A stretch of 64,000 nt of DNA from Hyphomicrobiales bacterium (GCA_900468065.1 UBTA01000017.1:1-64000), one strand, 5' to 3'. Shown: positions 28,353-38,033, counted from the stretch's first letter. Notes: generated by a model not told the origin, from the sequence alone. Program-made: numbers and translations.

Positions 28353-29357
28353 ATGACCGCGAAGAAAAAGCCCAAGGTCTATATCACCCGCAAACTGCCG
28401 GATGTCGTCGAAACGCGCATGCGCGAGCTGTTCGACGCAGACCTGAACATCGACGACACGCCGCGCACGCAGCCGGAACTCGTGGCGGCAGTGAAGCGGG
28501 CCGATGTGCTCGTTCCGACCCTCACCGACCGGATCGATGCCGCGCTGATCGAACAGGCCGGGCCACAGCTGAAACTGATTGCCAGCTTTTCCAATGGCGT
28601 CGATCATATCGATGTCGATGCCGCCGCCCGCCATGGCATTACCGTCACCAACACGCCGAACGTGCTGACGGAAGATACCGCCGACATGACGCTGGCACTC
28701 ATTCTCGCCGTTCCGCGCCGGCTGACGGAAGGGGCCAATATCCTGACCGACCGCAAGGGTGAATGGGCCGGCTGGTCGCCGACCTGGATGCTCGGGCGCC
28801 GCATTTCCGGCAAGCGTATCGGCATTGTCGGCATGGGCCGGATCGGCACCGCTGTTGCCCGTCGCGCCAAGGCTTTCGGACTGTCGATCCACTATCACAA
28901 CCGCCACCGCGTCAGCACTGAGACCGAGGAAAGGCTGGAGGCGACCTATTGGGACAGCCTCGACCAGATGCTGGCCCGCGTCGACATCATCTCGGTCAAT
29001 TGTCCATCGACGCCTGCGACATACCATCTGCTCTCGGCACGGCGGCTGGCGCTGATGCAGCCGACCAGTTACATCGTCAACACGGCCCGCGGCGGCATCG
29101 TCGATGAGGTGGCGCTGATCAAATGCCTGCGTGAAGGCAAGATCGCCGGAGCCGGGCTCGACGTGTTCGAGAACGAACCCGCCGTCAATCCGAAGCTGGT
29201 CAAGCTCGCCAGCGAAGGCAAGGTCGTGCTCCTGCCGCATATGAGTTCGGCGACGCTCGAAGGCCGTATCGACATGGGCGACAAGGTGGTGATCAACATC
29301 CGCACCTTCTTCGACGGACACCGCCCGCCGGATCGCGTCCTGCCCGGCCGGGGCTGA
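28353..29357 (+). CDS. D-2-hydroxyacid dehydrogenase, glycerate dehydrogenase-like
   Basis: This is a 334-aa NAD(P)-dependent reductase. The dinucleotide loop GIVGMGRIGTAVARRAKAFG is at residue 155. The catalytic Arg is in VNTARGGIVDE, Glu in VFENEPAVNP, and the His position is LPHMSSAT. Rhizobial homologues are named D-glycerate dehydrogenase or glyoxylate reductase; the exact acid is not settled by sequence. It is separate from the second hydroxyacid dehydrogenase at 7987, with which it shares only the fold. Confidence 0.9.
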   Translation: MTAKKKPKVYITRKLPDVVETRMRELFDADLNIDDTPRTQPELVAAVKRADVLVPTLTDRIDAALIEQAGPQLKLIASFSNGVDHIDVDAAARHGITVTNTPNVLTEDTADMTLALILAVPRRLTEGANILTDRKGEWAGWSPTWMLGRRISGKRIGIVGMGRIGTAVARRAKAFGLSIHYHNRHRVSTETEERLEATYWDSLDQMLARVDIISVNCPSTPATYHLLSARRLALMQPTSYIVNTARGGIVDEVALIKCLREGKIAGAGLDVFENEPAVNPKLVKLASEGKVVLLPHMSSATLEGRIDMGDKVVINIRTFFDGHRPPDRVLPGRG

Positions 29358-29362
29358 TTGTC

Positions 29363-29833
29363 TCAGAGCGTTTTGCGCATCTCGACGAAGGTTGGACGGG
29401 TAAAGCCGGGATGGCAACCTTCTGCAGTCTGCACAAAACCCCACTTGGCGAAAACGCGGTGGTTTTCCAAAAGCTCGATCCGCGTTTCGAGCCGCAGGCA
29501 GGGCAGTTTGCATTCGGCGGCATAGGTCTCGGCAGTCTCCAGTAGCAGACGCCCGACGCCCTTGCCTTGCGCATCCGGAGCGACAGCAAGTTTGCCGATA
29601 TAGAGGCAATCCGGCGGCTCCGGCTTGCAGAAGATGCAGCCCAGCAACTTGCCGTTCTCAACCGCCGCATAGGCCTTTTCCAACGTCGCCTTTTGCCTCA
29701 ACAACGGAAGCGTCAGGTGTAGCGCGGATGACGGCGGATCGATGCGCGAGTGCATATAAGCGAAGGAGGCAAGGATAAGCGCCAGAAGCGCCTCCCAATC
29801 GCCGAACGTTTCATCGATCGGCAGCAGGTTCAT
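29363..29833 (-). CDS. GNAT family N-acetyltransferase
   Basis: This 156-aa acetyltransferase has the acetyl-CoA motif LAVAPDAQGKGVGRLLLETAE (residues 85-105) and a downstream ENHRVFAKWGFVQT segment typical of GNATs. It overlaps the start of the moeB-like gene by 4 nt (29830-29833), so translation is coupled and a shared pathway is possible. The acceptor is unknown. Confidence 0.87.
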   Translation of the reverse strand: MNLLPIDETFGDWEALLALILASFAYMHSRIDPPSSALHLTLPLLRQKATLEKAYAAVENGKLLGCIFCKPEPPDCLYIGKLAVAPDAQGKGVGRLLLETAETYAAECKLPCLRLETRIELLENHRVFAKWGFVQTAEGCHPGFTRPTFVEMRKTL

Positions 29834-30591
29834 CGCGCTTTCCGGCTGTATTTGATGGTCTCGAACCGGGCGGCCAGCCCGTCATACATCAGCAAGCGGC
29901 CGACCAGGGGTTCGCCAGCGCCGGTGATGATCTTGATGACCTCCATAGCCTGCAATGTACCGAGAATGCCAGTCAGGGCGCCGACAATACCGGCCTCGGC
30001 ACAGGAGGGAACGACGCCCGGCGGCGGCGGCTCTGGAAAGAGATCACGATAGCCCGGGTTCAGGCGACCGTCGGCTGCCATCTTCCACGGTTGCAGAACG
30101 GTGAGCGATCCATCGAAGCGGCCGACGGCGGCCGTCACCAGGGTGATTTCCAGACGCTCCGCTGTATCGGCGGCGAGATAGCGGGTGGCGAAATTGTCGG
30201 AGCCATCGACGACGATGTCATAGCCGGATAACAGCGCCTCGGCATTGGCCGCATCCAGCCGCTCCACATGCCGGAGCACATTCACATGCGGATTGATCCG
30301 CTGCAGCGCATCCATGGCGCTGTCGGCTTTGACCCGGCCGATATCCGGGGTGCCGTGGATGACCTGACGCTGCAGGTTGGACAGCGAAACCGTGTCGTCA
30401 TCGACAATGCCGAGCATGCCGACACCGGCGGCGGCGAGATATTGCAGCACCGGTGCGCCAAGGCCACCGGCACCGATGACCAGCACGCGTGCCGCCTTCA
30501 GCGCCTGCTGCCCGGCCCCGCCGATTTCCGGCAGGATGATATGGCGGGCATAGCGCTGGATTTCTTCGGAATTCAGAGGTTGTTTGCTCAT
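29830..30591 (-). CDS. moeB: MoeB/ThiF/HesA-family adenylyltransferase
   Basis: This 253-aa E1-like enzyme would adenylate the C-terminus of a sulfur-carrier protein such as MoaD for molybdopterin synthesis. The ATP site VIGAGGLGAPVLQYLAAAGVG is at residue 36, followed by DDDTVSLSNLQRQVIH and the Asp in VDGSDNFATRYL. A Cys is present in VVPSCAEAGIVGAL. The protein stops at FETIKYSRKAR, before the C-terminal Cys-x2-Cys zinc pair that closes E. coli MoeB, so the zinc site seems absent. The gene symbol is therefore given with caution. Confidence 0.78.
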   Translation of the reverse strand: MSKQPLNSEEIQRYARHIILPEIGGAGQQALKAARVLVIGAGGLGAPVLQYLAAAGVGMLGIVDDDTVSLSNLQRQVIHGTPDIGRVKADSAMDALQRINPHVNVLRHVERLDAANAEALLSGYDIVVDGSDNFATRYLAADTAERLEITLVTAAVGRFDGSLTVLQPWKMAADGRLNPGYRDLFPEPPPPGVVPSCAEAGIVGALTGILGTLQAMEVIKIITGAGEPLVGRLLMYDGLAARFETIKYSRKAR

Positions 30592-30603
30592 GATATGGAA
30601 CTC

Positions 30604-31728
30604 TCACCCGGAAACGGTGCCGTTGGCAACGGTGAGATAACGCGCCCTGTCACCAAGGGCTGAAAACATCGACTGGTCCGTGCCGGTCATGAAGGCCTGG
30701 CCGCCGAGATCATCGACCAGATCGAACAGCGCCGCGCGTCTGCCCTCGTCGAGATGGGCTGCGATCTCATCCAGCAACAATATTGGCGCGTGACCGGTCA
30801 TATTGCCGACCAGACGGGCATGGGCAAGGATCAGGCCAACGAGAAGCGCCTTCTGCTCGCCGGTCGAGCAACGCGCGGCCTCCATGTTCTTGGCACCGTG
30901 ACGGATCAGCAGATCGCTGCGATGCGGGCCGTCCAGCGTGCGGCCGGCGGCGGCGTCGCGGTAGCGGCCAGCCCTCATCATCTCCAGATATTGCTCTTCC
31001 AGGTCGAAGGCCGGGCGATGCCATTCTCCGTCGAGAAAGCCGGATAGCGCCAGATCGGCCGCCGGAAAGACGCCGCCTTCATGGTTCTTATCAACTAGCC
31101 CCGCCAGAAGACCGAGCATTTCCTGCCGCGCCAACGCCATCGAGATGCCCAGTTCAGCCATCTGCCGCTCAAGGCCCGTCAGCCAGACCGGGTCGGGGCG
31201 TCCTTCCGAGAGCAGTTTGTTGCGGCCGCGCATGGCACGTTCGTAATCGGTGGCGCGTCGGCCATGTTCGGGATCGAGCGACAGGACAAGCCGGTCGAGG
31301 AACCGGCGGCGGTCACCCGAGCCGCCGGTGAACAGGCCATCCATGGCCGGCGTCAGCCAGAGCACGCGCAAATGATCAAGCAGTTCGTCCACCGTCTTTG
31401 CTGTCGTGCCGTTCAACCGCAGACGGCGCGTCTGGCCTTCCTCAGTGCCCCCCGTGCCCGTGCCGATCTCGACGGAACCGTCCATGCCCTCCAGTTCCGC
31501 AAACACGGAGAAGCCCGTTTCTGCTCCGACCCGCGCCACATCGGCATAGGCGGCGCGGCGCAGGCCGCGGCCCGGAGACAGGAAGGAAACCGCCTCCATC
31601 AGGTTGGTCTTGCCCGCACCGTTCTCGCCGGTCAGCACCACGTGGCGGGTGTCGAGATCGAGCGACAGTCCCGCATAGTTGCGGAAGTCACTGAGCTTCA
31701 GTCGAGAAAGAGAAACCTTGTGCGGCAT
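30604..31728 (-). CDS. recF: DNA recombination/repair protein RecF
   Basis: This 374-aa SMC-like ATPase loads RecA on gapped DNA with RecO and RecR. Walker A is GENGAGKT at residues 34-41, following the family start LSRLKLSDFRNYAGL. The signature LSPGRGLRRAAY, SxGEQKALLVGLIL (here CSTGEQKALL) and Walker B ILLLDEIAAHLDE are all present. The ATG at 31728 gives the family length; the reading upstream to 31833 has no similarity. It is not next to dnaN here, as is common in alphaproteobacteria. Confidence 0.95.
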   Translation of the reverse strand: MPHKVSLSRLKLSDFRNYAGLSLDLDTRHVVLTGENGAGKTNLMEAVSFLSPGRGLRRAAYADVARVGAETGFSVFAELEGMDGSVEIGTGTGGTEEGQTRRLRLNGTTAKTVDELLDHLRVLWLTPAMDGLFTGGSGDRRRFLDRLVLSLDPEHGRRATDYERAMRGRNKLLSEGRPDPVWLTGLERQMAELGISMALARQEMLGLLAGLVDKNHEGGVFPAADLALSGFLDGEWHRPAFDLEEQYLEMMRAGRYRDAAAGRTLDGPHRSDLLIRHGAKNMEAARCSTGEQKALLVGLILAHARLVGNMTGHAPILLLDEIAAHLDEGRRAALFDLVDDLGGQAFMTGTDQSMFSALGDRARYLTVANGTVSG

Positions 31729-31897
31729 GGGGAATCCGGTTTGCGTTGGGGTGAGAGCTAAGCCGAGAGGACGCCGATGGCAAGGCGGAACATCGGTTAG
31801 CGTCACGTCCGAGGCCATGGCGCCGCAGATCACCGAGATGTGACAGAAAAATTATCGCAGTGCACACATGCCTAATTGCGCAGGTGCGAATACTCAA

Positions 31898-31916
31898 ATA
31901 AGATTGCTTATCTTAT
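31898..31916. promoter_or_regulatory. Palindromic operator upstream of the marR-emrAB operon
   Basis: ATAAGAT and ATCTTAT are exact 7-bp arms with a 5-bp centre, 27 nt before the marR start codon. The size and AT richness suit a MarR dimer site and autoregulation. Confidence 0.65.
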
Positions 31917-31943
31917 GTATGCTAATGATATGGCACTCACTCC

Positions 31944-32405
31944 ATGAACCTTACCCCGACCTTGGGCTTTCTGCTTCACGACGTCGCCCGGCTGCTGCGC
32001 AAGCGCTTCGAGCAACGTGCGAAACATATGGGGCTGACACGCTCGCAATGGCAGACGATTGCCTATCTGGCGCGCAACGAAGGTATCCACCAGAGTGGCC
32101 TTGCCGAACTGCTGGAAATCGAACCGATCACCCTCATGCGGGTGCTCGACAAGCTCGTCGAACGCGGCTTCGTCGAACGGCGACGCCACGAGACGGACCG
32201 CCGCATCCAGCTTCTCTACACAACCGAACTCGCCCGCGGGCTGTTGTCCGACATGCGCGCCATCGGTGACGCAACGCGCTTTGAAGCGTTGCAAGGCATT
32301 TCCGACGAGGATCGCGAGAAACTTGTCGGCATTCTCGACCTGATGAAATCCAACCTCCTGCAGGCCTGCCGCGCGCCGGCCGATAAAGAAACCCACCATG
32401 GCTGA
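31944..32405 (+). CDS. MarR family transcriptional regulator
   Basis: This 153-aa regulator has the full MarR fold: dimerisation helices at both ends, and the winged helix SQWQTIAYLARNEGIHQSGLAELLEIEPITLMRVLDKL with the wing RRRHETDRRIQLLYTT, including the conserved D-x-R. It is the first gene of an efflux operon and overlaps the adaptor gene by 8 nt. A ligand that releases it from the upstream dyad would induce the pump. Confidence 0.92.
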   Translation: MNLTPTLGFLLHDVARLLRKRFEQRAKHMGLTRSQWQTIAYLARNEGIHQSGLAELLEIEPITLMRVLDKLVERGFVERRRHETDRRIQLLYTTELARGLLSDMRAIGDATRFEALQGISDEDREKLVGILDLMKSNLLQACRAPADKETHHG

Positions 32406-33600
32406 CACATCCCTCCGCGTACCTGCCAATGCCAATGTCACTGCCCTTGAAACATCCGAAGGTGTGACGGCCGAAGCAAAGATCAACGCAGCCCCTCCGG
32501 CATCGGCTGAACCGGTTCCCGCTGTCACTCCGGTCCGCCGCCGCAGCCTGAAACGGCCGATCCTGTTTGCGCTGCTGCCGATTGCGCTGATTGCTGGCGG
32601 CTATTTCTATGTGACCGGCGGCCAGATCATGGAAACCGACAATGCCTATCTGCAGGCGGACATGGTCGGCGTTTCCACCGACGTCGCCGGCACAGTTGCC
32701 TCCGTCAATGTGCACGAGAATGAAGAGGTCAAGGCCGGTCAGGTACTATTCCAGCTAAAGCCGGATTCGTTCCGCATCGCTTTGGAGGGGGCTGAGGCCA
32801 AGCTTGCCGCCGCCCGCAACGAACTTTTGAACCTCAAGGCGAGCTATGCCCAGACGCTGGCCCAGATCGCCCAGGTCGAGGCCGATATTCCCTATTACCA
32901 GACCGCTTTCGACCGGCAGCAGACCCTGATCACCAATGCCGCCGCATCGCACGCAACCTATGATCAGGCCAAGCATGATCTGGACGCCGCCAAGCAGAAG
33001 GTGACGGTCGCCAAGGCCCAGGCCGAAACGACGCTGGCGCAGCTAGGTGGCGATGCCAACCAGCCGATCGAGCAGAACCCGCTTTATCTGGAGGCCAAGT
33101 CGGCCGTGGATGACGCGCAGCGCCAGTTCGATGACACGACGGTGCGCGCGCCATTCGATGGCGTCGTCACCAATGTCAACGCGCTGCAGCCCGGCAGCTA
33201 TCTGGACGCAGCGCAGCAGGCCTTCTCCCTGGTCTCCACCAAGAACATGTGGATCGCGGCCAATCCGAAGGAAACCGAGCTCACTTATGTGAAGCCGGGC
33301 CAGCCGGTCACCATCACCGTCGATACCTATCCGGGCGTCGAATGGAAGGGCAAGGTGGCGAGCGTCAGCCCGGCATCGGGCGCCAGCTTCGCGCTGCTTC
33401 CGGCACAGAACACCTCGGGCAACTGGGTGAAGGTGGTGCAGCGCATTCCGATGCGCGTCACGATCGACGACACCGCCGGCAAGCCGCCGCTGCGCGTCGG
33501 CATGAGCACGCTGGTCGCCGTCGATACCGGCCGTGCACGCGGCCTGCCGGATATGATCCAGAAACTTCTCGGCCAATCGACCGCCCACGCCCACGAGTAA
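32398..33600 (+). CDS. emrA: HlyD/EmrA-type membrane fusion protein
   Basis: This 400-aa adaptor joins an inner-membrane MFS pump to an outer-membrane channel. One N-terminal helix is seen at about residues 58-78 (ILFALLPIALIAGGYFYV). The barrel-sandwich halves are VSTDVAGTVASVNVHENEEV and, after a coiled-coil hairpin, DDTTVRAPFDGVVTNVNALQPG. The order marR-emrA-emrB is the standard multidrug layout. Substrates are not predictable; the symbol reflects family membership. Confidence 0.92.
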   Translation: MADTSLRVPANANVTALETSEGVTAEAKINAAPPASAEPVPAVTPVRRRSLKRPILFALLPIALIAGGYFYVTGGQIMETDNAYLQADMVGVSTDVAGTVASVNVHENEEVKAGQVLFQLKPDSFRIALEGAEAKLAAARNELLNLKASYAQTLAQIAQVEADIPYYQTAFDRQQTLITNAAASHATYDQAKHDLDAAKQKVTVAKAQAETTLAQLGGDANQPIEQNPLYLEAKSAVDDAQRQFDDTTVRAPFDGVVTNVNALQPGSYLDAAQQAFSLVSTKNMWIAANPKETELTYVKPGQPVTITVDTYPGVEWKGKVASVSPASGASFALLPAQNTSGNWVKVVQRIPMRVTIDDTAGKPPLRVGMSTLVAVDTGRARGLPDMIQKLLGQSTAHAHE

Positions 33601-33605
33601 CCGAC

Positions 33606-35147
33606 ATGAGCAGCATTGCATCTGCCGCCACGACGCCGGTCGCCAATCGCGGCGCCATCACCGCCTGCATCATCCTTGCGGTGATCATGCAGGCGCTGGA
33701 CACGACCATCGCCAATGTGGCGCTGCCCTATATTCAGGGCAGCGTGGCGGCGAGCGCCGACCAGATCAACTGGGTGCTGACCTCCTATATCGTCGCAGCC
33801 GCGATCATGACACCGCCATCCGGGTTTCTGGCGGCAAAATTCGGCCGCAAGCGCGTTTTGCTGGTGGCGATCGTCGGTTTCGTCGCGGCCTCGGTTCTGT
33901 GTGGCCTCGCACAATCGCTGCCGCAGATCGTGGGTTTCCGGCTGCTGCAGGGCCTGTTCGGCGCAGCCCTCGTGCCCCTGTCGCAAGGAATCCTGCTTGA
34001 TATCTATTCGACCGAAGAGCGCGGATCGGCGATGGCTCTGTTCGGCGTCTCCGTCATGGTTGGACCGGTGCTCGGGCCGGTCATCGGCGGCTGGCTGACG
34101 GAAAATATCAGCTGGCGCTGGGTGTTTTACATCAACGTGCCGATCGGCGCGCTGGCCTTTGCCGGCATCAGCATCTTCGTCAAGGAAACCAAGCTCGATG
34201 CGCAAGCGAAGCTCGACTGGTTCGGCTTCGGCATGCTCAGCCTCGGCATCGCCTCGCTTCAGCTTTTCCTCGACCGCGGCGGCCAGCTCGACTGGTTTTC
34301 CTCCGGCGAGATCCTGATCGAGGCCATCGTCTGCGCCAGCGCCTTCTATCTGCTGGTCATTCATACGCTGACGACCAAAAAATCCTTCATCAATCCGCGC
34401 CTGTTCCTCGACCAGAATTTTGCCGTCAGCATGCTGTTCATCTTCGTCGTCGGCGTCACCTACCTGGCGTCGCTGGCGCTGATGACGCCTTATCTGCAAT
34501 CGCTGATGGGCTATCCCGTGGTCACCGCCGGCATCGTCATGGGGCCGCGCGGGCTTGGCACGATGGTCTGCATGTTCGTTGTCGGACGGATGATCGGCAA
34601 GGTCGATACGCGCATCCTGCTGTTCATCGGGTTGGCGATCACGGCCTGGGCGATGTACGACATGATCGGCTGGACGCCGGATGTGTCGCAATGGACGATC
34701 ATTTCCGTCGGCTTCGTTCAGGGTGCCGGGCTCGGTTTCCTGTTCGTGCCGCTGACAACGATCGCTTTTGCCACGCTGCCCGCAGAAATGCGTGGCGATG
34801 GAACGGGGCTTTACAATCTCTCCCGCAATATCGGCTCCAGCGTCGGCATCGCCGTCGTCTCGGCCTTGTTGATCGAAAATACCCAGATCAACCACGCATC
34901 GATCGCAGCCTATGTGACGCCATTCAACCATGCCTTCCAGGCACCGGCGGCCGCAGGGCTCGATCCGATGACCGCAGTGGGTCGCGCCTCGCTCGACAGC
35001 ATCGTCACGCTGCAGGCGACGATCATCGCCTATATGGATGACTTCAAGCTGCTGATGATCATGTCGCTGGCCGTCATGCCGCTGGTTTTCCTGCTGCGCA
35101 AACCAAAGGCCCCGCCGGCGATCGACCACAGCGCAGTGATGGAATAG
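33606..35147 (+). CDS. emrB: DHA2-family MFS multidrug transporter, EmrB/QacA-like
   Basis: This is a 513-aa proton-driven pump with 14 predicted helices. DHA2 signatures are visible: MQALDTTIANVALPYIQG in helix 1, LAAKFGRKRVLL in loop 2-3, RLLQGLFGAALVPLSQ and the motif C-like VMVGPVLGPVIGGWL. The ATG at 33606 is 5 nt after the emrA stop, with a CACGAGTAA site; a longer open frame reaching back into emrA is not the real start. It works with EmrA to extrude hydrophobic toxicants. Confidence 0.93.
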   Translation: MSSIASAATTPVANRGAITACIILAVIMQALDTTIANVALPYIQGSVAASADQINWVLTSYIVAAAIMTPPSGFLAAKFGRKRVLLVAIVGFVAASVLCGLAQSLPQIVGFRLLQGLFGAALVPLSQGILLDIYSTEERGSAMALFGVSVMVGPVLGPVIGGWLTENISWRWVFYINVPIGALAFAGISIFVKETKLDAQAKLDWFGFGMLSLGIASLQLFLDRGGQLDWFSSGEILIEAIVCASAFYLLVIHTLTTKKSFINPRLFLDQNFAVSMLFIFVVGVTYLASLALMTPYLQSLMGYPVVTAGIVMGPRGLGTMVCMFVVGRMIGKVDTRILLFIGLAITAWAMYDMIGWTPDVSQWTIISVGFVQGAGLGFLFVPLTTIAFATLPAEMRGDGTGLYNLSRNIGSSVGIAVVSALLIENTQINHASIAAYVTPFNHAFQAPAAAGLDPMTAVGRASLDSIVTLQATIIAYMDDFKLLMIMSLAVMPLVFLLRKPKAPPAIDHSAVME

Positions 35148-35153
35148 GCGGAT

Positions 35154-35873
35154 TTAGCGCCGGTCAAGCTCCGGATAATAGCGGAAAATGCCCTGTTCGT
35201 TGAAGGCAAGCCGACGTTCCGAGCCAAGATAGGCTTTGATCCGCGGCAGTTCGCGGACTTGCGCATTCAGCGCAACGAGAAGCGGATAGTCCGGCTCCGC
35301 CGCCATCATCGCGCTGGGAAACGCATAGCGCAGCCCCTCGACGAGGTGGAACAGCGACAGGTCGACATAGGTGAGCATATCACCCAGGGCATGGACCTGC
35401 CCCTGCCTGTTCTTCGCCAACTGCTTTTCGAAATAGCCAAGGAATTTCGGCAGCCGTTCCTCGCGAAAATTCTCGGCCCGCCGCAACGCTTCGTCCTTCT
35501 GGTCTTCGTAATAGAGCGACACGCCGATCGGATGATGGACGTCGTGGATTTCAGCGACGAAATCGGTGATGCCGAGCTGCAGCCCGTTGGCGGTTACCCG
35601 ACCGGCTTCATCTTCCGGGGCGAGACCAAGCCTGTTGCCCAGATAAAGCAGGATATTCGCAGTATGGGAGATGACGAGGTCGCCATCCTTCAGGAAGGGC
35701 GGGGCAAACGGCGTGGACCCCGCCGCCTTGGTCTTCATCATCGCCATCATCCGCGCCATGCCGCCATCGTTACGCGCAACATCGACGTAATCGGCGCCGG
35801 CCTGCTCCAGCGCCAGACGGACGAACTCGCCCCGGCCGGGGATGCCGTCCCAATAATACAGCTCATAGGTCAT
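35154..35873 (-). CDS. Glutathione S-transferase family protein
   Basis: This 239-aa protein has an N-terminal thioredoxin-like domain starting MTYELYYWDGIPGRGEFVRLALEQAGADY, with a Tyr/Arg-type GSH-site motif and DLVISHTANILLYLG as the Ser-containing gamma-glutamyl contact. A helical C-terminal domain follows (GDMLTYVDLSLFHLVEGLRYAF). This is the sigma/alpha-like GST pattern. It is convergent with emrB, suggesting but not proving a detoxification neighbourhood. Confidence 0.88.
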   Translation of the reverse strand: MTYELYYWDGIPGRGEFVRLALEQAGADYVDVARNDGGMARMMAMMKTKAAGSTPFAPPFLKDGDLVISHTANILLYLGNRLGLAPEDEAGRVTANGLQLGITDFVAEIHDVHHPIGVSLYYEDQKDEALRRAENFREERLPKFLGYFEKQLAKNRQGQVHALGDMLTYVDLSLFHLVEGLRYAFPSAMMAAEPDYPLLVALNAQVRELPRIKAYLGSERRLAFNEQGIFRYYPELDRR

Positions 35874-35924
35874 GATGCGCCTTTCGCGTTGGGATACAGC
35901 GTGCCTGCATCAGCGGCCACAGAC

Positions 35925-35955
35925 AAAAAAAGCCGGAGGCATCTCTGCCTCCGGC
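35925..35955 (-). terminator. Rho-independent terminator of dnaJ
   Basis: On the minus strand GCCGGAGGC and GCCTCCGGC form a 9-bp stem with a 6-nt loop followed by seven T (A run at 35925-35931). It lies 48 nt past the dnaJ stop. Confidence 0.88.
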
Positions 35956-36003
35956 CTACATATATTGCCGATTGTCCGTTCGACCAGTCGCTGATCGCGA
36001 CGA

Positions 36004-37131
36004 TCACTCGATGTCGAAGAAATCCTTCATGCGGGAGAAGAAGCCCGCCGATTCCGGATTGTTTTCCTTCGACGACAACTCCTCGAACTCGCGCAACAGC
36101 TCGCGCTGGCGCTTGGTGAGTTTCTGAGGCGTTTCAATCTGGATCTGGATATACAGATCGCCAATCTGGCTGGAGCGCAACACCGGCATGCCCTTGGCCT
36201 TCAGGCGGAACTGCTTGCCGGCCTGCGTGCCTTCCGGCACCGAAACGCGGGACTTGGTGCCGTCGAGCGTCGCCACATCGAACTTGCCGCCAAGCGCTGC
36301 CGTCGTCATCGAGATCGGTACGCTGCAATAGAGATCGGCACCGTCGCGCTGATAGAACTCATGCGGCTTGACCGACAGGAAGATATAGAGATCACCGGCA
36401 GGCCCGCCGCGCAGGCCGGCCTCGCCCTCGCCGGACAGGCGGATGCGGGTGCCGTCCTCGATGCCGGCCGGGATATTGACCGAGAGCGAGCGCTCTTCGG
36501 TGATGCGGCCCTGGCCGTGGCACTTGACGCAGGGATCGGCAATCGTCTGGCCGCGTCCCTGACAGGTCGGGCAGGTGCGCTCGATCGAGAAGAAGCCCTG
36601 AGCGGCACGTACCCGGCCGGAACCCTGACAGGTGGCGCAGGTCGTCGGCTTGGTGCCGGGCTTGGCACCCGAGCCAGTGCAGACGTCGCAGGTGATCGAG
36701 GTCGGCACACGAATCTGTGCCGTCTTGCCGGCATACGCCTCTTCCAGCGAGATTTCCATGTTGTAGCGTAGATCGGCGCCGCGCTCGCGGCCGCCGGACG
36801 AACGCCGTTGCCGGCCGCCGCCCATCATCTCGCCGAAGATGTCTTCAAAGATATCGGAGAAACCGCCGGCCCCACCGCCCATACCGCCGCCGCCGCCCAT
36901 GCCGCCCTGTTCGAAGGCTGCATGGCCATAACGGTCATAGGCGGCCCGCTTCTGCGGGTCCTTGAGCATCTCGTAGGCTAGACTGATCTCCTTGAACGTC
37001 TTTTCAGCTTCTGCATCGCCAGGGTTCTTATCCGGATGATACTTCATTGCGAGTTTGCGGAAAGCGCTCTTGAGCTCCTTCTCGTCTGCTGTTTTCGCAA
37101 CGCCGAGCGTTTCGTAAAGATCACGTTTCAT
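36004..37131 (-). CDS. dnaJ: Chaperone protein DnaJ
   Basis: This 375-aa co-chaperone stimulates DnaK ATP hydrolysis and delivers unfolded clients. The J domain has the HPD triad at residues 32-34. A Gly-rich linker ([16 protein letters not shown]) follows. The zinc region shows four CxxCxGxG repeats: [24 protein letters not shown] and CVKCHGQG. The client-binding domains and dimerisation end complete the protein. It is separated from dnaK by a GNAT gene, and each has its own terminator. Confidence 0.97.
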   Translation of the reverse strand: MKRDLYETLGVAKTADEKELKSAFRKLAMKYHPDKNPGDAEAEKTFKEISLAYEMLKDPQKRAAYDRYGHAAFEQGGMGGGGGMGGGAGGFSDIFEDIFGEMMGGGRQRRSSGGRERGADLRYNMEISLEEAYAGKTAQIRVPTSITCDVCTGSGAKPGTKPTTCATCQGSGRVRAAQGFFSIERTCPTCQGRGQTIADPCVKCHGQGRITEERSLSVNIPAGIEDGTRIRLSGEGEAGLRGGPAGDLYIFLSVKPHEFYQRDGADLYCSVPISMTTAALGGKFDVATLDGTKSRVSVPEGTQAGKQFRLKAKGMPVLRSSQIGDLYIQIQIETPQKLTKRQRELLREFEELSSKENNPESAGFFSRMKDFFDIE

Positions 37132-37372
37132 GCTTGCAGATTGTCCTGTTGAATAGGCGCGTCAAAACCGGCTGCCCGGCGGTCGCCAAATTTCCTTGCA
37201 ACAGGATTTAGTAAACCTTCAAGCGCGATACCATAGGCAATACACTATCTCGGGCGCTTTTTGTCGGAAAAGCACAGAATCAGGTTGCTTTACCTTTGTT
37301 CTGTGCCCCGCAGCAGCGCGGAGTGCGGGCGGAAATGGATTGATCCAGCCGTGAGCGACCCTTGGCGCTGCC

Positions 37373-37906
37373 TCAAAGATCATCATTCGAGAGATCAAGG
37401 AGCTTCATGAAATAGACCGATGCCCTGGGAACACCGAAGGGATCGAGAAAATGATGCGGGACGATGCCGATTTCCTGCCAGTCCAAACGGCGATAAAGCC
37501 GTTCGCCGGCACCGCCCAAAACCGTATCGAGAATAAGCAGCGAGCGCGCCCGCCGCACCGCTTCCGTTTCTACGGCCAGCATCAGCGCCGTCCCGATGCC
37601 TCGACCCTGGAAATCGCGGTGGACAAGTAATTTGAAAATCTCGGCCCGATGCGGAGCGTTCGGCTCGGGCGACAGATAGAGTTGGACGGTTCCGGCAATC
37701 TGCCCGTCGATCGTGGCGCAAAAAAGCAAGCGCTCCTGCTCGGCAACGGCGCTGAAGACGCCTTTCCAATAGGTCTCCGACTGCTCCCGCGTGAATGGAA
37801 GGACAAACCCGACGACCGCGCCGTCTTCAACATTTTGAACAAGAATTGCCGCAAACCGGTCCAAGTTCTGCGCCGCATATGCCCTGTCGACAATCGAGAT
37901 TTCCAT
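37373..37906 (-). CDS. GNAT family N-acetyltransferase
   Basis: This 177-aa acetyltransferase has the acetyl-CoA motif KLLVHRDFQGRGIGTALMLAVE at about residues 92-113 and the following LILDTVLGGAGERLYRRLDW, typical of GNATs. It lies between dnaK and dnaJ on the same strand, after the dnaK terminator. The acceptor is unknown. Confidence 0.87.
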   Translation of the reverse strand: MEISIVDRAYAAQNLDRFAAILVQNVEDGAVVGFVLPFTREQSETYWKGVFSAVAEQERLLFCATIDGQIAGTVQLYLSPEPNAPHRAEIFKLLVHRDFQGRGIGTALMLAVETEAVRRARSLLILDTVLGGAGERLYRRLDWQEIGIVPHHFLDPFGVPRASVYFMKLLDLSNDDL

Positions 37907-38002
37907 TGCGCCCTCAATTGGTTTTATCGCTGCCGGAGTGTGCCTTGGAAGGTTCTGCCTTTCAACGTTTCCCGTTGAGCCGGTTTCTCAATTGCTGAAA
38001 AC

Positions 38003-38033
38003 AAAAAAACCCGGAGCTTTGCGGCTCCGGGTT
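38003..38033 (-). terminator. Rho-independent terminator of dnaK
   Basis: The minus strand reads an 8-bp stem (CCCGGAGC / GCTCCGGG, flanked by AA/TT pairs), then a run of seven T. It begins 25 nt after the dnaK stop and uncouples dnaK from the GNAT and dnaJ genes. Confidence 0.88.

Noticed and set aside
33249-33605. N-terminal extension of the emrB frame into emrA
   Set aside because: The extension is a shadow of emrA; the ATG at 33606 starts at the first membrane helix of the family.
33327-35129. 600-codon minus-strand frame opposite emrB
   Set aside because: It is a shadow of a GC-rich membrane protein gene; the translation is His/Arg/Asp-rich without domains.
37132-37372. RpoH promoter upstream of dnaJ
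   Set aside because: A CCTATTC -10-like hexamer exists, but no CTTG lies 17-18 nt before it.
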